Shown piece after piece: positions 7,641 through 15,950 of a DNA stretch of 22,861 nt. The position numbers and the translations under genes were made by a program. Position 1 is the stretch's first letter. Each line of letters starts with the position of its first letter. The notes beneath the pieces were generated by a model. It had not been told where the DNA came from. It made no database searches and was given only the letters and a program-made list of their open reading frames with translations. The stretch is from the NCBI GenBank assembly GCA_036274635.1, contig DASUFI010000050.1, positions 1-22,861 of the forward strand, written 5' to 3'. The DNA comes from DASUFI01 sp036274635 (lineage in GTDB: Bacteria; Planctomycetota; B15-G4).

Positions 7641-10075
7641 GGCGGTCCTCCGCTGGCGGCGGGCGGCTCGGCGCCGGGCGCGGGCGGCGTCACGCCCGAG
7701 GGCGGGGCCGTCGCATCCGAGGGCGGGGCCGTCGCATCCGAGGGCGGGACCGTCGCATCCGAGGGCGGGGCCGTCACGCCCGAGGGCGAGCCCGGCACGG
7801 GCGGCAGCGGCAGGGCCTTCTTCTCCTGGATCTTGCGGAAGCTCTCCGCGCGGGTCTCCAGCTCCGGGGCGCGCCACGGCTGCCGCGCGGCCACCTTGTG
7901 CAGCAGCGCGATGGACTCGTCGTAGAAGCCGTTCACGTACAGGGCGTCCGCGGCGCCCTCCATCACGATCGGATCGTCGGGCAGGAGGGCGAGCGCCTGG
8001 CGCGCGTGGCGCAGGCCCAGCGCCTGGTCGAAGACCGGCTCGGCCGCGCCGTGGACCCGCAGCGGCGGTGCTGCCGAGTAGGTCCCGTTGACCTCGATTT
8101 TCGCCATGCACGAGAGCATGCGCGCGTCGTCGGCGAGGCCCAGGGCCAGCGCCTCGCGGAAGTGCTGCAGCGCCAGTGTCTCCTGCTTGAAGATGTGCAG
8201 CCGGATCATGCCCGCGTCGCGCTGGGCGGCGGCGTCGTCGGGGTGCAGGTCCAGCTCGTCGTTCAGCTCGGCGAAGGCCAGGCCGTAGTGGCCGTTGCGC
8301 GACTGCACGGTGGCGAGCCCGCGGTGCGCGCCGTCCAGCGTCGGGTCGCCGCGCAGCGCGAGCGTGAACTGCTCGCGCGCGAGGTTGGTGATCTCGGCGA
8401 ACTCGTAGTGCTCGGCCGTGCCCAGCAGGGCGGCAAAGCCGCGTCCGAGCGCGAGGTGGTGCTCGGGCCGGTCGTCCGACCAGCGCGTGGACTCGCGGAA
8501 CTGCGCGAAGGCGTCGTCGATGGCGGCCAGGCGGGCCTCCGCGGTGCCTTCCTCCGGCACGTAGGAGAGGTGGCCCGTCGCGACCTCGTCGCCGAGCGCG
8601 GCGCGCAGCCGGTCGTAGAACACCAGCGCGCGCTCGTAGTTGCCTGACTTGAGCAGCAGCATCATCATGCTCGTGTTCTTGCCCCGGTCATCCTCGTAGA
8701 ACAGGCTCGCAGGACCCTGCGGCGCCGTCCAGTGCAGCAGGAAGCCCAGCGGCGCGGCGGCCAGCACCAGGGCCATGGTGCGCTGGGCGCGCACGCAGCG
8801 CACGACCCAGTCCACCGTCAGCGCCGCGAACAGCGCCATGAGCGGCAGGACGTGCACGCGGAAGCGGCCCAGCACGTAGAGCGCGATGACCGAGGCCGTC
8901 AGCGCGAGGAAGAGCAGGTAGGGCACCGCCAGCGCGCGTCGACGGGGCAGCCCGAGCAGCAGCCCGAACAGGGCGAGCGCCGACACGACGCCGAAGCTCA
9001 CCCAGCCGGCCCGCAGCGTGCTGAGGTGCGCGCGGTGCAGGTAGAAGTTGGCGTTGTTGGGCTCCTCGTAGCCGTTGAAGAAGGCGCAGGTCTTGTTCCA
9101 CTGCAGCTCGACGAAGCCCCACGGGTCGGCGCGGTGGGTGGCCAGCGTGAGCAGCACCGTCTTGCCGAGGCTGAAGTTGGCGTCCACGAGGATGCGCCGC
9201 AGCGTGTCCGAGGGCACCTCCCAGCCCACGCCGTCCTGACCGCGCGCGTTGCCCACGACCACGACCTCGGGGCCGCGCGTGCTGAGCTTGAAGGTGGGCG
9301 CGCCCACGTAGCGGTTGCGCGCGAAGGCCGGGGCGGTGACGAGGCCCCAGCCCAGCAGCAGCAGCGCGACCGTGCGTGCCACGCGCCGCGGCTCGCGCCG
9401 CCCCAGCCACGCCAGCGTCAGCAGCGTGAGCAGCAGCAGCGGCAGGCCCGTTTCCTTGGCCAGCGTGAACAGCCCCAACATCGCGCCCGCCACGATCCAG
9501 TCGCGCACGCGGCCGCGCTTGACGGCCGTGTCCAGCGTGAGCGTGAGCGCCACCACGAGCAGCGCCAGCGGCCCGTCGCGCAGCGTGAAGGCGTCGTAGA
9601 AGTAGAACTGGCCCATGAGGGCGAGCAGCAGCCCGGCCACCCAGCCCGCCAGCGACGAGATGAGCCGCCGCGCGAGCAGGGCGGTGAGCGCGCAGGTCAG
9701 CGCGCCCAGCACGGCCTGCACGTCGCCCAGCGCCTCGGGGCTGTGCCCCAGGCTCCAGTACACGCCCGCCACGACGTAGGGGTAGAGCGGCGCCTGGTGG
9801 TAGGTGCGCTCGCCCCCGTACCACTCCAGCCACTTGCTCTCGGGCGCGACGTCCTCTGTCCAGAGGTGGTAGGCGTGGGGCTGCTTCCAGCAGAGCAGGT
9901 CGCCGTCGGCGATGACCCGCGCCCACTGCGCGAAGACGTAGGTGTCCAGCTGCGTGAGCCGGTCGCTGTCGAGGCCGATGTCGCGCGCGCTCTGGTGCAC
10001 GTAGGCCACGCGCGCCACGAGGGCGATCACGAACACCGCCACGGGCAGGATCCAGGGGCGCCGGGGCTGGCTCAC
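7637..10075 (-). CDS. GT39/ArnT-like membrane glycosyltransferase with C-terminal TPR domain
   Basis: This 812-residue protein has two parts. Residues 1 to about 480 are polytopic (roughly ten or more hydrophobic helices). They carry the dolichyl/polyprenyl-phosphate-sugar transferase pattern: an acidic first loop (DSDRLTQLDTYVFAQWAR), HQAPLYPYVVAGVYWSLG, and an arginine-rich juxtamembrane segment. The soluble rest has TPR-like repeats (for example ARNGHYGLAFAELNDELD-type units) and ends in a Pro/Ser/Thr-rich heptapeptide tail at about 761-796. Enzymes of this class move a sugar from a polyprenyl-phosphate donor to a glycan, lipid or protein at the periplasmic face. The GTG start overlaps the upstream TGA as GTGA and the stop overlaps the next GTG, so all three genes are coupled. 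The acceptor is unknown. Confidence 0.85.
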   Translation of the reverse strand: MSQPRRPWILPVAVFVIALVARVAYVHQSARDIGLDSDRLTQLDTYVFAQWARVIADGDLLCWKQPHAYHLWTEDVAPESKWLEWYGGERTYHQAPLYPYVVAGVYWSLGHSPEALGDVQAVLGALTCALTALLARRLISSLAGWVAGLLLALMGQFYFYDAFTLRDGPLALLVVALTLTLDTAVKRGRVRDWIVAGAMLGLFTLAKETGLPLLLLTLLTLAWLGRREPRRVARTVALLLLGWGLVTAPAFARNRYVGAPTFKLSTRGPEVVVVGNARGQDGVGWEVPSDTLRRILVDANFSLGKTVLLTLATHRADPWGFVELQWNKTCAFFNGYEEPNNANFYLHRAHLSTLRAGWVSFGVVSALALFGLLLGLPRRRALAVPYLLFLALTASVIALYVLGRFRVHVLPLMALFAALTVDWVVRCVRAQRTMALVLAAAPLGFLLHWTAPQGPASLFYEDDRGKNTSMMMLLLKSGNYERALVFYDRLRAALGDEVATGHLSYVPEEGTAEARLAAIDDAFAQFRESTRWSDDRPEHHLALGRGFAALLGTAEHYEFAEITNLAREQFTLALRGDPTLDGAHRGLATVQSRNGHYGLAFAELNDELDLHPDDAAAQRDAGMIRLHIFKQETLALQHFREALALGLADDARMLSCMAKIEVNGTYSAAPPLRVHGAAEPVFDQALGLRHARQALALLPDDPIVMEGAADALYVNGFYDESIALLHKVAARQPWRAPELETRAESFRKIQEKKALPLPPVPGSPSGVTAPPSDATVPPSDATAPPSDATAPPSGVTPPAPGAEPPAASGGPP
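7689..7793. repeat. Five tandem 21-bp units encoding a Pro/Ser/Thr-rich tail
   Basis: Five adjacent 21-bp units begin at 7689, 7710, 7731, 7752 and 7773. The first and last units carry the CACGCCC variant and the middle three carry CGCATCC. On the minus strand they encode heptapeptides such as SDATAPP and SGVTAPP. All units keep the frame, so the array is a coding minisatellite and its copy number may vary between strains. Confidence 0.9.
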
Positions 10076-13000
10076 GGCGGCAGCACCTCGGGGATCACGG
10101 CCAGGCGCTGGCGCAGCATCTCGTCGTCCGGCGCGAGGCGCGTGGCCTCCTGCAGGATGCGGCGCGCGTCCTCGGGCCGGCCGGCGAGGAAGGCCGCCAT
10201 GACCTGCCAGCTGCACACGCGCGCCTCGTCGGCCGGGTCGTCCTGCAGCGCATGCCGCGCGTGATCGTACATGTCGATGGCCTCGCCGTACTTGCCGCGC
10301 AGCAGCGAGAGCAGCGCGAGCTGCTCCCAGGCGCGCGGGTCGCCGAGGAGGTCGGACATCCGCACGCGCAGCGCCTCGAATTGCCGCTGCGGCGAGGCGC
10401 TGCGCTGGTACTCCTCGACGATGTCACGCATGGCCGGGCCCAGCTCGAGGTGGCGGCCCGCGGCCTCCAGCGCGAAGAGCCGTGCCCACATCGCCGGCAG
10501 GTCGTGAGGATCGGCCAGGATCTGCAGCTCGGCCTCGCGCATGAGCTGGTCCACCTGCGCGTTGCGCTGGTAGAAGGCGAGGCGCAGCAGCGCCGGCCCG
10601 GGCCGCGACGAGAAGTAGGACGGCAGGCCCCAGGCGGCCTTCTGGCGCGCGTTGCGGTCGAGGCCCTGGCGGCGCCAGGCCTCGAAGAGCAGGTCGGCCA
10701 GCCGCCCGGGCAGCGTGGTCGTGGCGTCCTCCTGCAGCGTGGACCACGGGAAGGGCTTGGCGGCCAGCAGCTCGCAGGCCTCGCGCAGCGTGTCCACGGC
10801 GGCGGCGGGCTGGCCGGCGCGCAGCTGCAGCTCGGCCACGCGCGCCAGCAGGCGCACGCGCGCCAGCAGGTCGTCCTCGAAGAGCAGCGTGCGGCGCGCC
10901 GCGTCGGCGGCCTCGTCCGCGTGCCCCAGCGCGAGCAGCGTCTGCTCCTGGTTCAGGAAGTTGTCGACGAAGGCCTTGGGCTGGTCGAGGATCTCGCCCG
11001 TGTCGGCCATGGCCGTGCGGCCCATCTCCGCCGCGCTGACCGCCTCGCCGCGCGCGCGCCGCACCTCGGCCACCTTGTACTCGAAGTACACGTTGTGCGA
11101 GACATCCAGCGCATGCTGGAAGTGCTGCAGCGCCGCCTCGTAGTCGTGCGCGTCGAAGGCCAGCTCCCCGCGCTCGCTGGCCAGCGTCTCGGGCTCGATC
11201 ACGCCCGCCGGCAGGTTGGCCTCCAGCCAGTCCAGCACGGCGGCGGCCTTGTCGTCGCGGCGGGCGACGCGGAAGGCGCGGTAGGTGTCCAGCCACGAGC
11301 GGCGGTCCACGGGTCGGCCGGCCGCGTGGTCGGCCTTGCGGCGCTCGAACAGCGAGTCCACCGCGTCCACGAGCGCGATGGGCGGGGGCGGCGGCGTGCC
11401 GCCGACCTTGAGGCGGAAGCTGCCATTGTCCGAATCCTGCCAGGGCAGCAGCGCGATGACGCCCGAGTCGATGCGCAGCGCCTCGACCAGCAGCTCCATG
11501 GCCGCGTCGCGCTGCCCGAGGGCGGCGAGGCAGATGATGCGATCGGCGCGGTCGCGGTTCTCCTGCAGGCTGCCGTGGATGTCCTGCAGCGCGAGGTCCA
11601 GCTCCTCGGCGGCCTTGTCGTACACCTTGTTCCGGAAGTACAGGTGCCCGAGCAGGCTGTGGCTGGTGGCGTCGCGCGGCGCCAGCTGCACCAGCTGCCG
11701 GAGGACGTCCTGCGCGGCCGGGAAGCTGCCCGCCTGCTCGAGCCAGCGCGAGAGCAGGTCGTGCGCCTTGGGCGTGGGCGGGTAGATCGCGACGGCTTCC
11801 GCCATCGCGTCGCGCGCCAGCTGCATCCGCTGCGGCTCGCCCTCCTGCTGGCTCTCCCAGGCCATCAGCTGCGCCTGCAGCGAGAGCGTCTCGGCCCGCA
11901 GCGGCTGCGCCGTGAAGCGCACGACCAGCGCGGCCAGCGCGAGGCCCCAGGCGATGGCGACGATGGGGCGCTGCGGGGACTCCGGCGCGGCCGCGCGCGC
12001 CGGGCCCTTGGCGCGCACGGCCAGCAGGCCCGTCAGCACGAAGAGCGGCGCAGGCACCACGCTCTCCAGCGACAGCCCGAGGTCGAAGAGGCTGGCGAGC
12101 AGCGCCGTCACCGACCCCGCGAGGATGGCGAGCGGCAGCGCGCCCGGCAGCTCCGGCGCGTCGCGGCGGAAGGCGCTCCAGGCGCGGGACAGCAGCCAGC
12201 CGCACCACACCAGCACCACGGCCAGCGCCGGCAGGCCGGCGGCCTGCGCCACGTAGAGCAGCATGTCATGCGGATGCGGCGACTCGGGCTCGTTGTAGAA
12301 GCGGCTGCCCGGCCGGAAGCGCTCGACCGCGATGAAGGTGTGCGGCCCGATGCCCAGCCACGGGTACTGCCGGATGACCTGCACGCTGTTGCGCCACGCG
12401 TCGACACGGTACTCCATGGACTTCTCGAAGCGGTCGAGACCGGCGGTCACGCGCGTCGTGGCGTTCTCGCCGCCCACGAGCAACCAGCTGCCGACGATCA
12501 GAGCCGGCAGCAGCACGAGCGCGGCGCCCACCAGGCGCCCGCCCAGCCGGCGCGTCAGCGCCCGGAGCAGGTGGGCCAGCGGCAGCAGCGCGAAGCCCGC
12601 GGCCATGGCCGCGATGCCCGTGCGCGAGTCGGTCAGCACGGTGGAGGCGGCCAGCAGCAGCGCGGCCGCCAGCCAGCCGGGCGTCGAGCGCGCGCGGCGC
12701 AGCGTCAGCCCCGCCGCCAGCACCGCGTTCACGCCGAAGAAGGGAGCGAGGAAGTTGGGGTGCTGGCGGAAGAGCACGAGCCGCGTGGCCAGCGCGGACT
12801 TCCACTCCACGTTGAGCCCCAGCCACACGGTCAGCGCCGCACCGCTCACGGCCACGACCACCGCCGCCAGCACGAAGGCGGCCAGGACGTCGCGCACCAG
12901 CTGCGCGCCGCCCTCGGACAGCGACGCCGCCAGTCCCAGCGCCGCCAGGCCGACGATCCACGTCAGCGACGGCAGCGCCGCGAGCAGGCTGTGCCCGCGC

Positions 13001-13590
13001 GCAGTCGCCAGCGCCGCCAGCACGACGAAGAGCGCGCCGGGGACCAGCAGGGGGTCCAGCCGCTGCGGGGGACGCTCTTCGGCCACCAGCAGCAGCGCGA
13101 CGAGCCCCAGGCCCGCCGCGGCCGCCGGCTCGAGCATGAAGACCGAGCCGCTCAGCGAGGTGACGAACACGGCCAGCAGCAGCGCCAGCCGTCCCGGGGA
13201 GCGGCGCTGCAGCCCGGCCGAGAAGAGCAGCGGCGCGACGCCCGCCACGAGCGGATACAGCGGCGCGAAGAGTGGCGGGATCTCCTCGCGCATCATGCGA
13301 ATCGACATGTCCGCCCCCGCGTGCGACAGTGCCTGCGCACACACCGCCATGGTGACGAGGGACAGCCCGTGACACGTCGCATCGAGGCGGCGGAAGCGCC
13401 GCGGCAGCCTGCTCGCCAGCTGGCCGGTCAGCAGCGTGCCCAGCAGCCACGCCGCGCCGCACACCGCGAGGCCCCAGGGCACGCGGCTGTCGAAGGCACT
13501 GGCCGAAGCCGTGCTCATCCAGGCCAGCGCAAGGAGCAGCCACGCCAGGCCCCACAGGGCCAGGCGCGCCGCGAGCCGCAGGATCAACAT
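10072..13590 (-). CDS. O-antigen ligase/polymerase-like membrane protein with very long TPR tail
   Basis: This 1172-residue protein has an N-terminal half (about 1-560) with some twelve or more membrane helices and the Wzy_C/O-antigen-ligase features. These are TDSRTGIAAMAAG, the IRQYPWLGIGPHTF segment at about 405-420, and ESPHPHDMLLYVAQAAGLPA at about 433-452, the conserved periplasmic His-loop region. From about 565 to the end are TPR-like repeats (for example ATSHSLLGHLYFRNKVYDKA, DAHDYEAALQHFQHALDVS, GKYGEAIDMYDHARHAL). Ligases and polymerases of this family join polyprenyl-linked glycans to lipid A, other glycans or protein. The roughly 600-residue TPR tail is much longer than usual. 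The ATG at 13590 is the first gene of the three-gene unit, and a terminator-like hairpin lies 40 bp upstream. Confidence 0.85.
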   Translation of the reverse strand: MLILRLAARLALWGLAWLLLALAWMSTASASAFDSRVPWGLAVCGAAWLLGTLLTGQLASRLPRRFRRLDATCHGLSLVTMAVCAQALSHAGADMSIRMMREEIPPLFAPLYPLVAGVAPLLFSAGLQRRSPGRLALLLAVFVTSLSGSVFMLEPAAAAGLGLVALLLVAEERPPQRLDPLLVPGALFVVLAALATARGHSLLAALPSLTWIVGLAALGLAASLSEGGAQLVRDVLAAFVLAAVVVAVSGAALTVWLGLNVEWKSALATRLVLFRQHPNFLAPFFGVNAVLAAGLTLRRARSTPGWLAAALLLAASTVLTDSRTGIAAMAAGFALLPLAHLLRALTRRLGGRLVGAALVLLPALIVGSWLLVGGENATTRVTAGLDRFEKSMEYRVDAWRNSVQVIRQYPWLGIGPHTFIAVERFRPGSRFYNEPESPHPHDMLLYVAQAAGLPALAVVLVWCGWLLSRAWSAFRRDAPELPGALPLAILAGSVTALLASLFDLGLSLESVVPAPLFVLTGLLAVRAKGPARAAAPESPQRPIVAIAWGLALAALVVRFTAQPLRAETLSLQAQLMAWESQQEGEPQRMQLARDAMAEAVAIYPPTPKAHDLLSRWLEQAGSFPAAQDVLRQLVQLAPRDATSHSLLGHLYFRNKVYDKAAEELDLALQDIHGSLQENRDRADRIICLAALGQRDAAMELLVEALRIDSGVIALLPWQDSDNGSFRLKVGGTPPPPPIALVDAVDSLFERRKADHAAGRPVDRRSWLDTYRAFRVARRDDKAAAVLDWLEANLPAGVIEPETLASERGELAFDAHDYEAALQHFQHALDVSHNVYFEYKVAEVRRARGEAVSAAEMGRTAMADTGEILDQPKAFVDNFLNQEQTLLALGHADEAADAARRTLLFEDDLLARVRLLARVAELQLRAGQPAAAVDTLREACELLAAKPFPWSTLQEDATTTLPGRLADLLFEAWRRQGLDRNARQKAAWGLPSYFSSRPGPALLRLAFYQRNAQVDQLMREAELQILADPHDLPAMWARLFALEAAGRHLELGPAMRDIVEEYQRSASPQRQFEALRVRMSDLLGDPRAWEQLALLSLLRGKYGEAIDMYDHARHALQDDPADEARVCSWQVMAAFLAGRPEDARRILQEATRLAPDDEMLRQRLAVIPEVLPP

Positions 13591-13630
13591 GAAGTCGGAT
13601 GCTCTCGCACGGGGGCGGAGGTGCGATCAG

Positions 13631-13674
13631 AAAAAGCGATAGGGCCGGCTCCGCTGAGCGGAGCCGACCCTATC
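13631..13674 (-). terminator. Intrinsic terminator reading on the minus strand
   Basis: GATAGGG (13638-13644) pairs with CCCTATC (13668-13674), and CGGCTCCGC (13646-13654) with GCGGAGCCG (13658-13666) around a TGA loop. There is a single C-A mismatch between the two helices. On the minus strand the stem is followed by GC and five T residues (13635-13631). No minus-strand protein gene ends here, so it terminates either a small RNA or a leader of the O-antigen-ligase-like gene. Confidence 0.6.
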
Positions 13675-13838
13675 CTCCTCCCTTCAATCCTTTGCGCGGT
13701 GCCCGGGCCCGATCCCTGGCGGTCCGCAGGATTGAGCATCCGAAAAATCCTCGGCATGCACTCTCTACTCAACTGCCGTGCCAATCCCGGCGCGAGTTGG
13801 CGCATACGATGCAAAGCCTTCATCCAAAACGAGTTGAG
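13675..13838 (-). ncRNA. Candidate structured small RNA or leader, ending at terminator
   Basis: Consecutive hairpins are visible. A three-tier hairpin at 13685-13734 has outer pair CAATCCT / AGGATTG, then GCGG / CCGC, then GCCCGGG / CCCTGGC with one mismatch. A hairpin at 13736-13759 pairs GCAT-CCGA with TCGG-c-ATGC. Another at 13770-13799 pairs CAACT / AGTTG with inner GCCG / CGGC. A small one lies at 13802-13812. CTCAACT at 13768-13774 can instead pair with AGTTGAG at 13832-13838, so two exclusive folds exist. With the terminator directly after on the minus strand, a roughly 200-nt RNA or attenuated leader is plausible. No known family (tmRNA, RNase P, SRP) was recognised. Confidence 0.3.
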
Positions 13839-13951
13839 GCGTAACACCCCATGCAGTTCGTGATCAGCCCAAGCGGGCCTCCGAGGCCCTTCAAGGCACA
13901 CGAACATCGGCCGAAGCACCATAACACCATGTCCCACAGTGGTTTGACTGC

Positions 13952-15937
13952 ATGAACCCGTGGGCCAGGTGGACCTTGCTGCTTCTGGCCCTGTTGGGCA
14001 CGGGAGGCTGCGCCTCAGGCCCCCGGCCGCAGGCCACTCCGGACGACGCGCGGGTGGACGCCGTGTGGGCCGAGCTGCAGTGCGGGGCCCTGCCCGAGGC
14101 GGAAGCCAGCGCGCGGACCATCGAGGACGGCATGCTGCGGCTGCGCGCGCAGCGCGACGTGCTGGCCGCGAGCGAGGGACGCGCGGCGGCCTACGTCGCC
14201 TGCCTGGCCGCTGGCGATTGGCTCGCGGCGCGCTTCGAGGCCAGCGACGAGCACGCTCTGCAGCGGCTGCGCGCCGCCCGCCGCGCGGACGACGCGCACG
14301 CGGCGCTGTGGCTCGAGGAGGCGCGCCGCTCGCCCACCTCGTCACGCTCGCTCTCGGCGGCCCGCGCGGCCGAGGGCTTCGCGCCCGGTGGCCTCGAGGC
14401 CCTGGCCATCGAGGTGGAGGTGCTGCTCGCGCAGGGCCGCGCCGAGAAGGCCGAGGAGCGGCTGGCTTTCGCCGGCGACGGCGCGCGGCTGCGCCTGGCG
14501 CGCGCGCACCTGCTGGCCTCCACCGGTCGGCTCGACGCTGCGTCGCGCGCCGTGCTGCAGGACCTGCGCGACGGGCAGGCAGTGCCCGCCAGCCTCGCCT
14601 TGCTGCAGGACATCCTGCTCGCCGTCCCGTTCGCCGACATCGAGGCCGAGACGCGCGCCACGCTGGAGAGCGCGCCGGTGCGCGGCGCGCGCCTCCTCCG
14701 CGCGCGCGACCGCCTGGCCGCACGACTGGCGGCCCGCGCCGGCGACATCGACGACGCCGTCGCGCGCCTGCAGGGCGTCGACCCGCGCGGCCCCGAGGAC
14801 GACGCGCTGCTCGAGCGCTGGCGCGCGCAGCTCGATCCGTCCGAGCCGCCCAACGTGCCGCTCGAGCTGCGCCTCGACGCCGACGCGGACCGCCCGCGCT
14901 CGCCGGCGCTGCTGGAGAAGCGCCTCGCCGACGAGTGGGACCTCGCCGCGCGCAAGAGCTACGACGACGCCGAGGACGGCGACGGCCCCGATCTCGAAGG
15001 CTTCGTGAAGCGCCTCGACGAGGCGGCCGCCGGCCTGCCCGGCGCGCCCGCGCTGGCCGACCTGCAGCGCCGGCACTTCGGCTTCTTCGGCGACATGCTC
15101 GACCCGTCCCCGCTGCTGTCCTCGCTGCCCGACGCGGTCGTGCTGTGCGGCAAGGCCCTGATGCTGCCTTCCGACATCGCATGGTTCGACCGGCGCGAGT
15201 GCCAGTCGCGCGACCTGCCCGACGGCGCCGGCGCCTACGAGCAGTGCCTCGTGCGCCGGCCGCGCGTCTCCGGCTACGTCGCGAGCCGCGGCGCGGCCAT
15301 CACCGGCGCGGGCCTCGACCCGCTGGTGTGGATCGACCTCGACCAGGTTGACCGCGAGGAGCGCAGCCGGCGGCTCACGCCGTCGGGCCCGCCGCTGCCG
15401 GCGCTGCCCGCGGACGGGCGCGCGGCGCGGCTGGACCTGTCCGAGCCGCTGGACGTCGCACGCTGGATCGACGACGCGGTGCGCGCGCAGGCCGGCCCAG
15501 GCTACGGCGCGCTGCTGCTGGACTCCCTCGCGCAGCACGAGCAGCAGCACATCCTCGACTTCCGCGAGTTCAACGGCGCGGGCGCGGGCGGCAAGCTGGC
15601 GATGCTGGTCTCGGCCGGCCTGCTGCCCGGCAACGTGCGCTCGGAGATCGAGCGGCGCGCCCAGCTCCACGCGCTGCGCACCGCGCAGGAGCCGCGCCTC
15701 GCGCTGGCGCACGCCGTCGCGCACCTGCCGGTGGAAGGCGCCGACCGCGACGAGCCGCACGCCGCCGGCTACGCGGAGCTGGTCGAGGAGTTCGTGCGCC
15801 GGCTGGACGCCGCCGACTGGCCCGACGCGCGCACGCCGCGCGCGCTGGGCCTCGACCCGCACAGGAAGCTGCTGCAGCAGCTGCACCTGCTGGACGCCGC
15901 CACGGTGCGCGCCATCGCCCTGGCCATGGACGACTAG
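13952..15937 (+). CDS. Large lipoprotein with HEQQH (possible metallopeptidase), unknown family
   Basis: This 661-residue protein begins with a lipoprotein signal ending GTGGC (Cys20). Residues 25 to about 330 are Ala/Arg/Leu-rich helices resembling degenerate TPRs (for example GRAEKAEERLAFAGDGARLRL, split). The middle part has DAVVLCGKALMLPSD followed by several Cys (VLCGK, ECQSR, EQCLV). Residues 529-533 read HEQQH in DSLAQHEQQHILDFREFN, matching the HExxH zinc-peptidase motif. SEIERRAQ (E565/E567), some 30 residues later, could supply a third ligand as in gluzincins. The protein may be a surface metallopeptidase, but the family was not recognised and activity is inferred only from the motif. 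The ATG has no clear ribosome-binding site. The gene is divergent from the glycan operon and ends 13 bp from the sugar transferase gene end. Confidence 0.8.
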   Translation: MNPWARWTLLLLALLGTGGCASGPRPQATPDDARVDAVWAELQCGALPEAEASARTIEDGMLRLRAQRDVLAASEGRAAAYVACLAAGDWLAARFEASDEHALQRLRAARRADDAHAALWLEEARRSPTSSRSLSAARAAEGFAPGGLEALAIEVEVLLAQGRAEKAEERLAFAGDGARLRLARAHLLASTGRLDAASRAVLQDLRDGQAVPASLALLQDILLAVPFADIEAETRATLESAPVRGARLLRARDRLAARLAARAGDIDDAVARLQGVDPRGPEDDALLERWRAQLDPSEPPNVPLELRLDADADRPRSPALLEKRLADEWDLAARKSYDDAEDGDGPDLEGFVKRLDEAAAGLPGAPALADLQRRHFGFFGDMLDPSPLLSSLPDAVVLCGKALMLPSDIAWFDRRECQSRDLPDGAGAYEQCLVRRPRVSGYVASRGAAITGAGLDPLVWIDLDQVDREERSRRLTPSGPPLPALPADGRAARLDLSEPLDVARWIDDAVRAQAGPGYGALLLDSLAQHEQQHILDFREFNGAGAGGKLAMLVSAGLLPGNVRSEIERRAQLHALRTAQEPRLALAHAVAHLPVEGADRDEPHAAGYAELVEEFVRRLDAADWPDARTPRALGLDPHRKLLQQLHLLDAATVRAIALAMDD

Positions 15938-15950
15938 CGCGGGGCGCCTG

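Larger units (their letters stand above)
13591..13951. other. Structured intergenic region between divergent genes
   Basis: This is the only gene-free stretch above 300 bases. It is less GC-rich than its surroundings. It holds the minus-strand terminator and the structured RNA candidate described separately, then a GGGCCT-CCG-AGGCCC hairpin at 13875-13889. A 34-codon frame from ATG 13851 ends in TGA overlapping the next ATG (ATGA) but resembles nothing known. No clear promoter boxes were seen. Confidence 0.5.

Noticed and set aside
7689..7793. CRISPR-like array
   Set aside because: The units are directly tandem with no spacers and lie in frame within a coding region.
6093..7925. Plus-strand open frame opposite the sulfatase-fold gene
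   Set aside because: No domain or signal; the minus strand carries all sulfatase-fold motifs and the coupled starts.
10252..13863. Plus-strand open frame of about 1200 codons
   Set aside because: It runs antisense to the O-antigen-ligase-like gene, is Gln/Arg/His/Ala-rich without any domain, and is explained by GC-rich third positions.
13851..13955. 34-codon frame ending in ATGA overlap with the lipoprotein gene
   Set aside because: No ribosome-binding site, no recognisable peptide, and it includes a strong GGGCCT/AGGCCC hairpin; kept only as a remote possibility.
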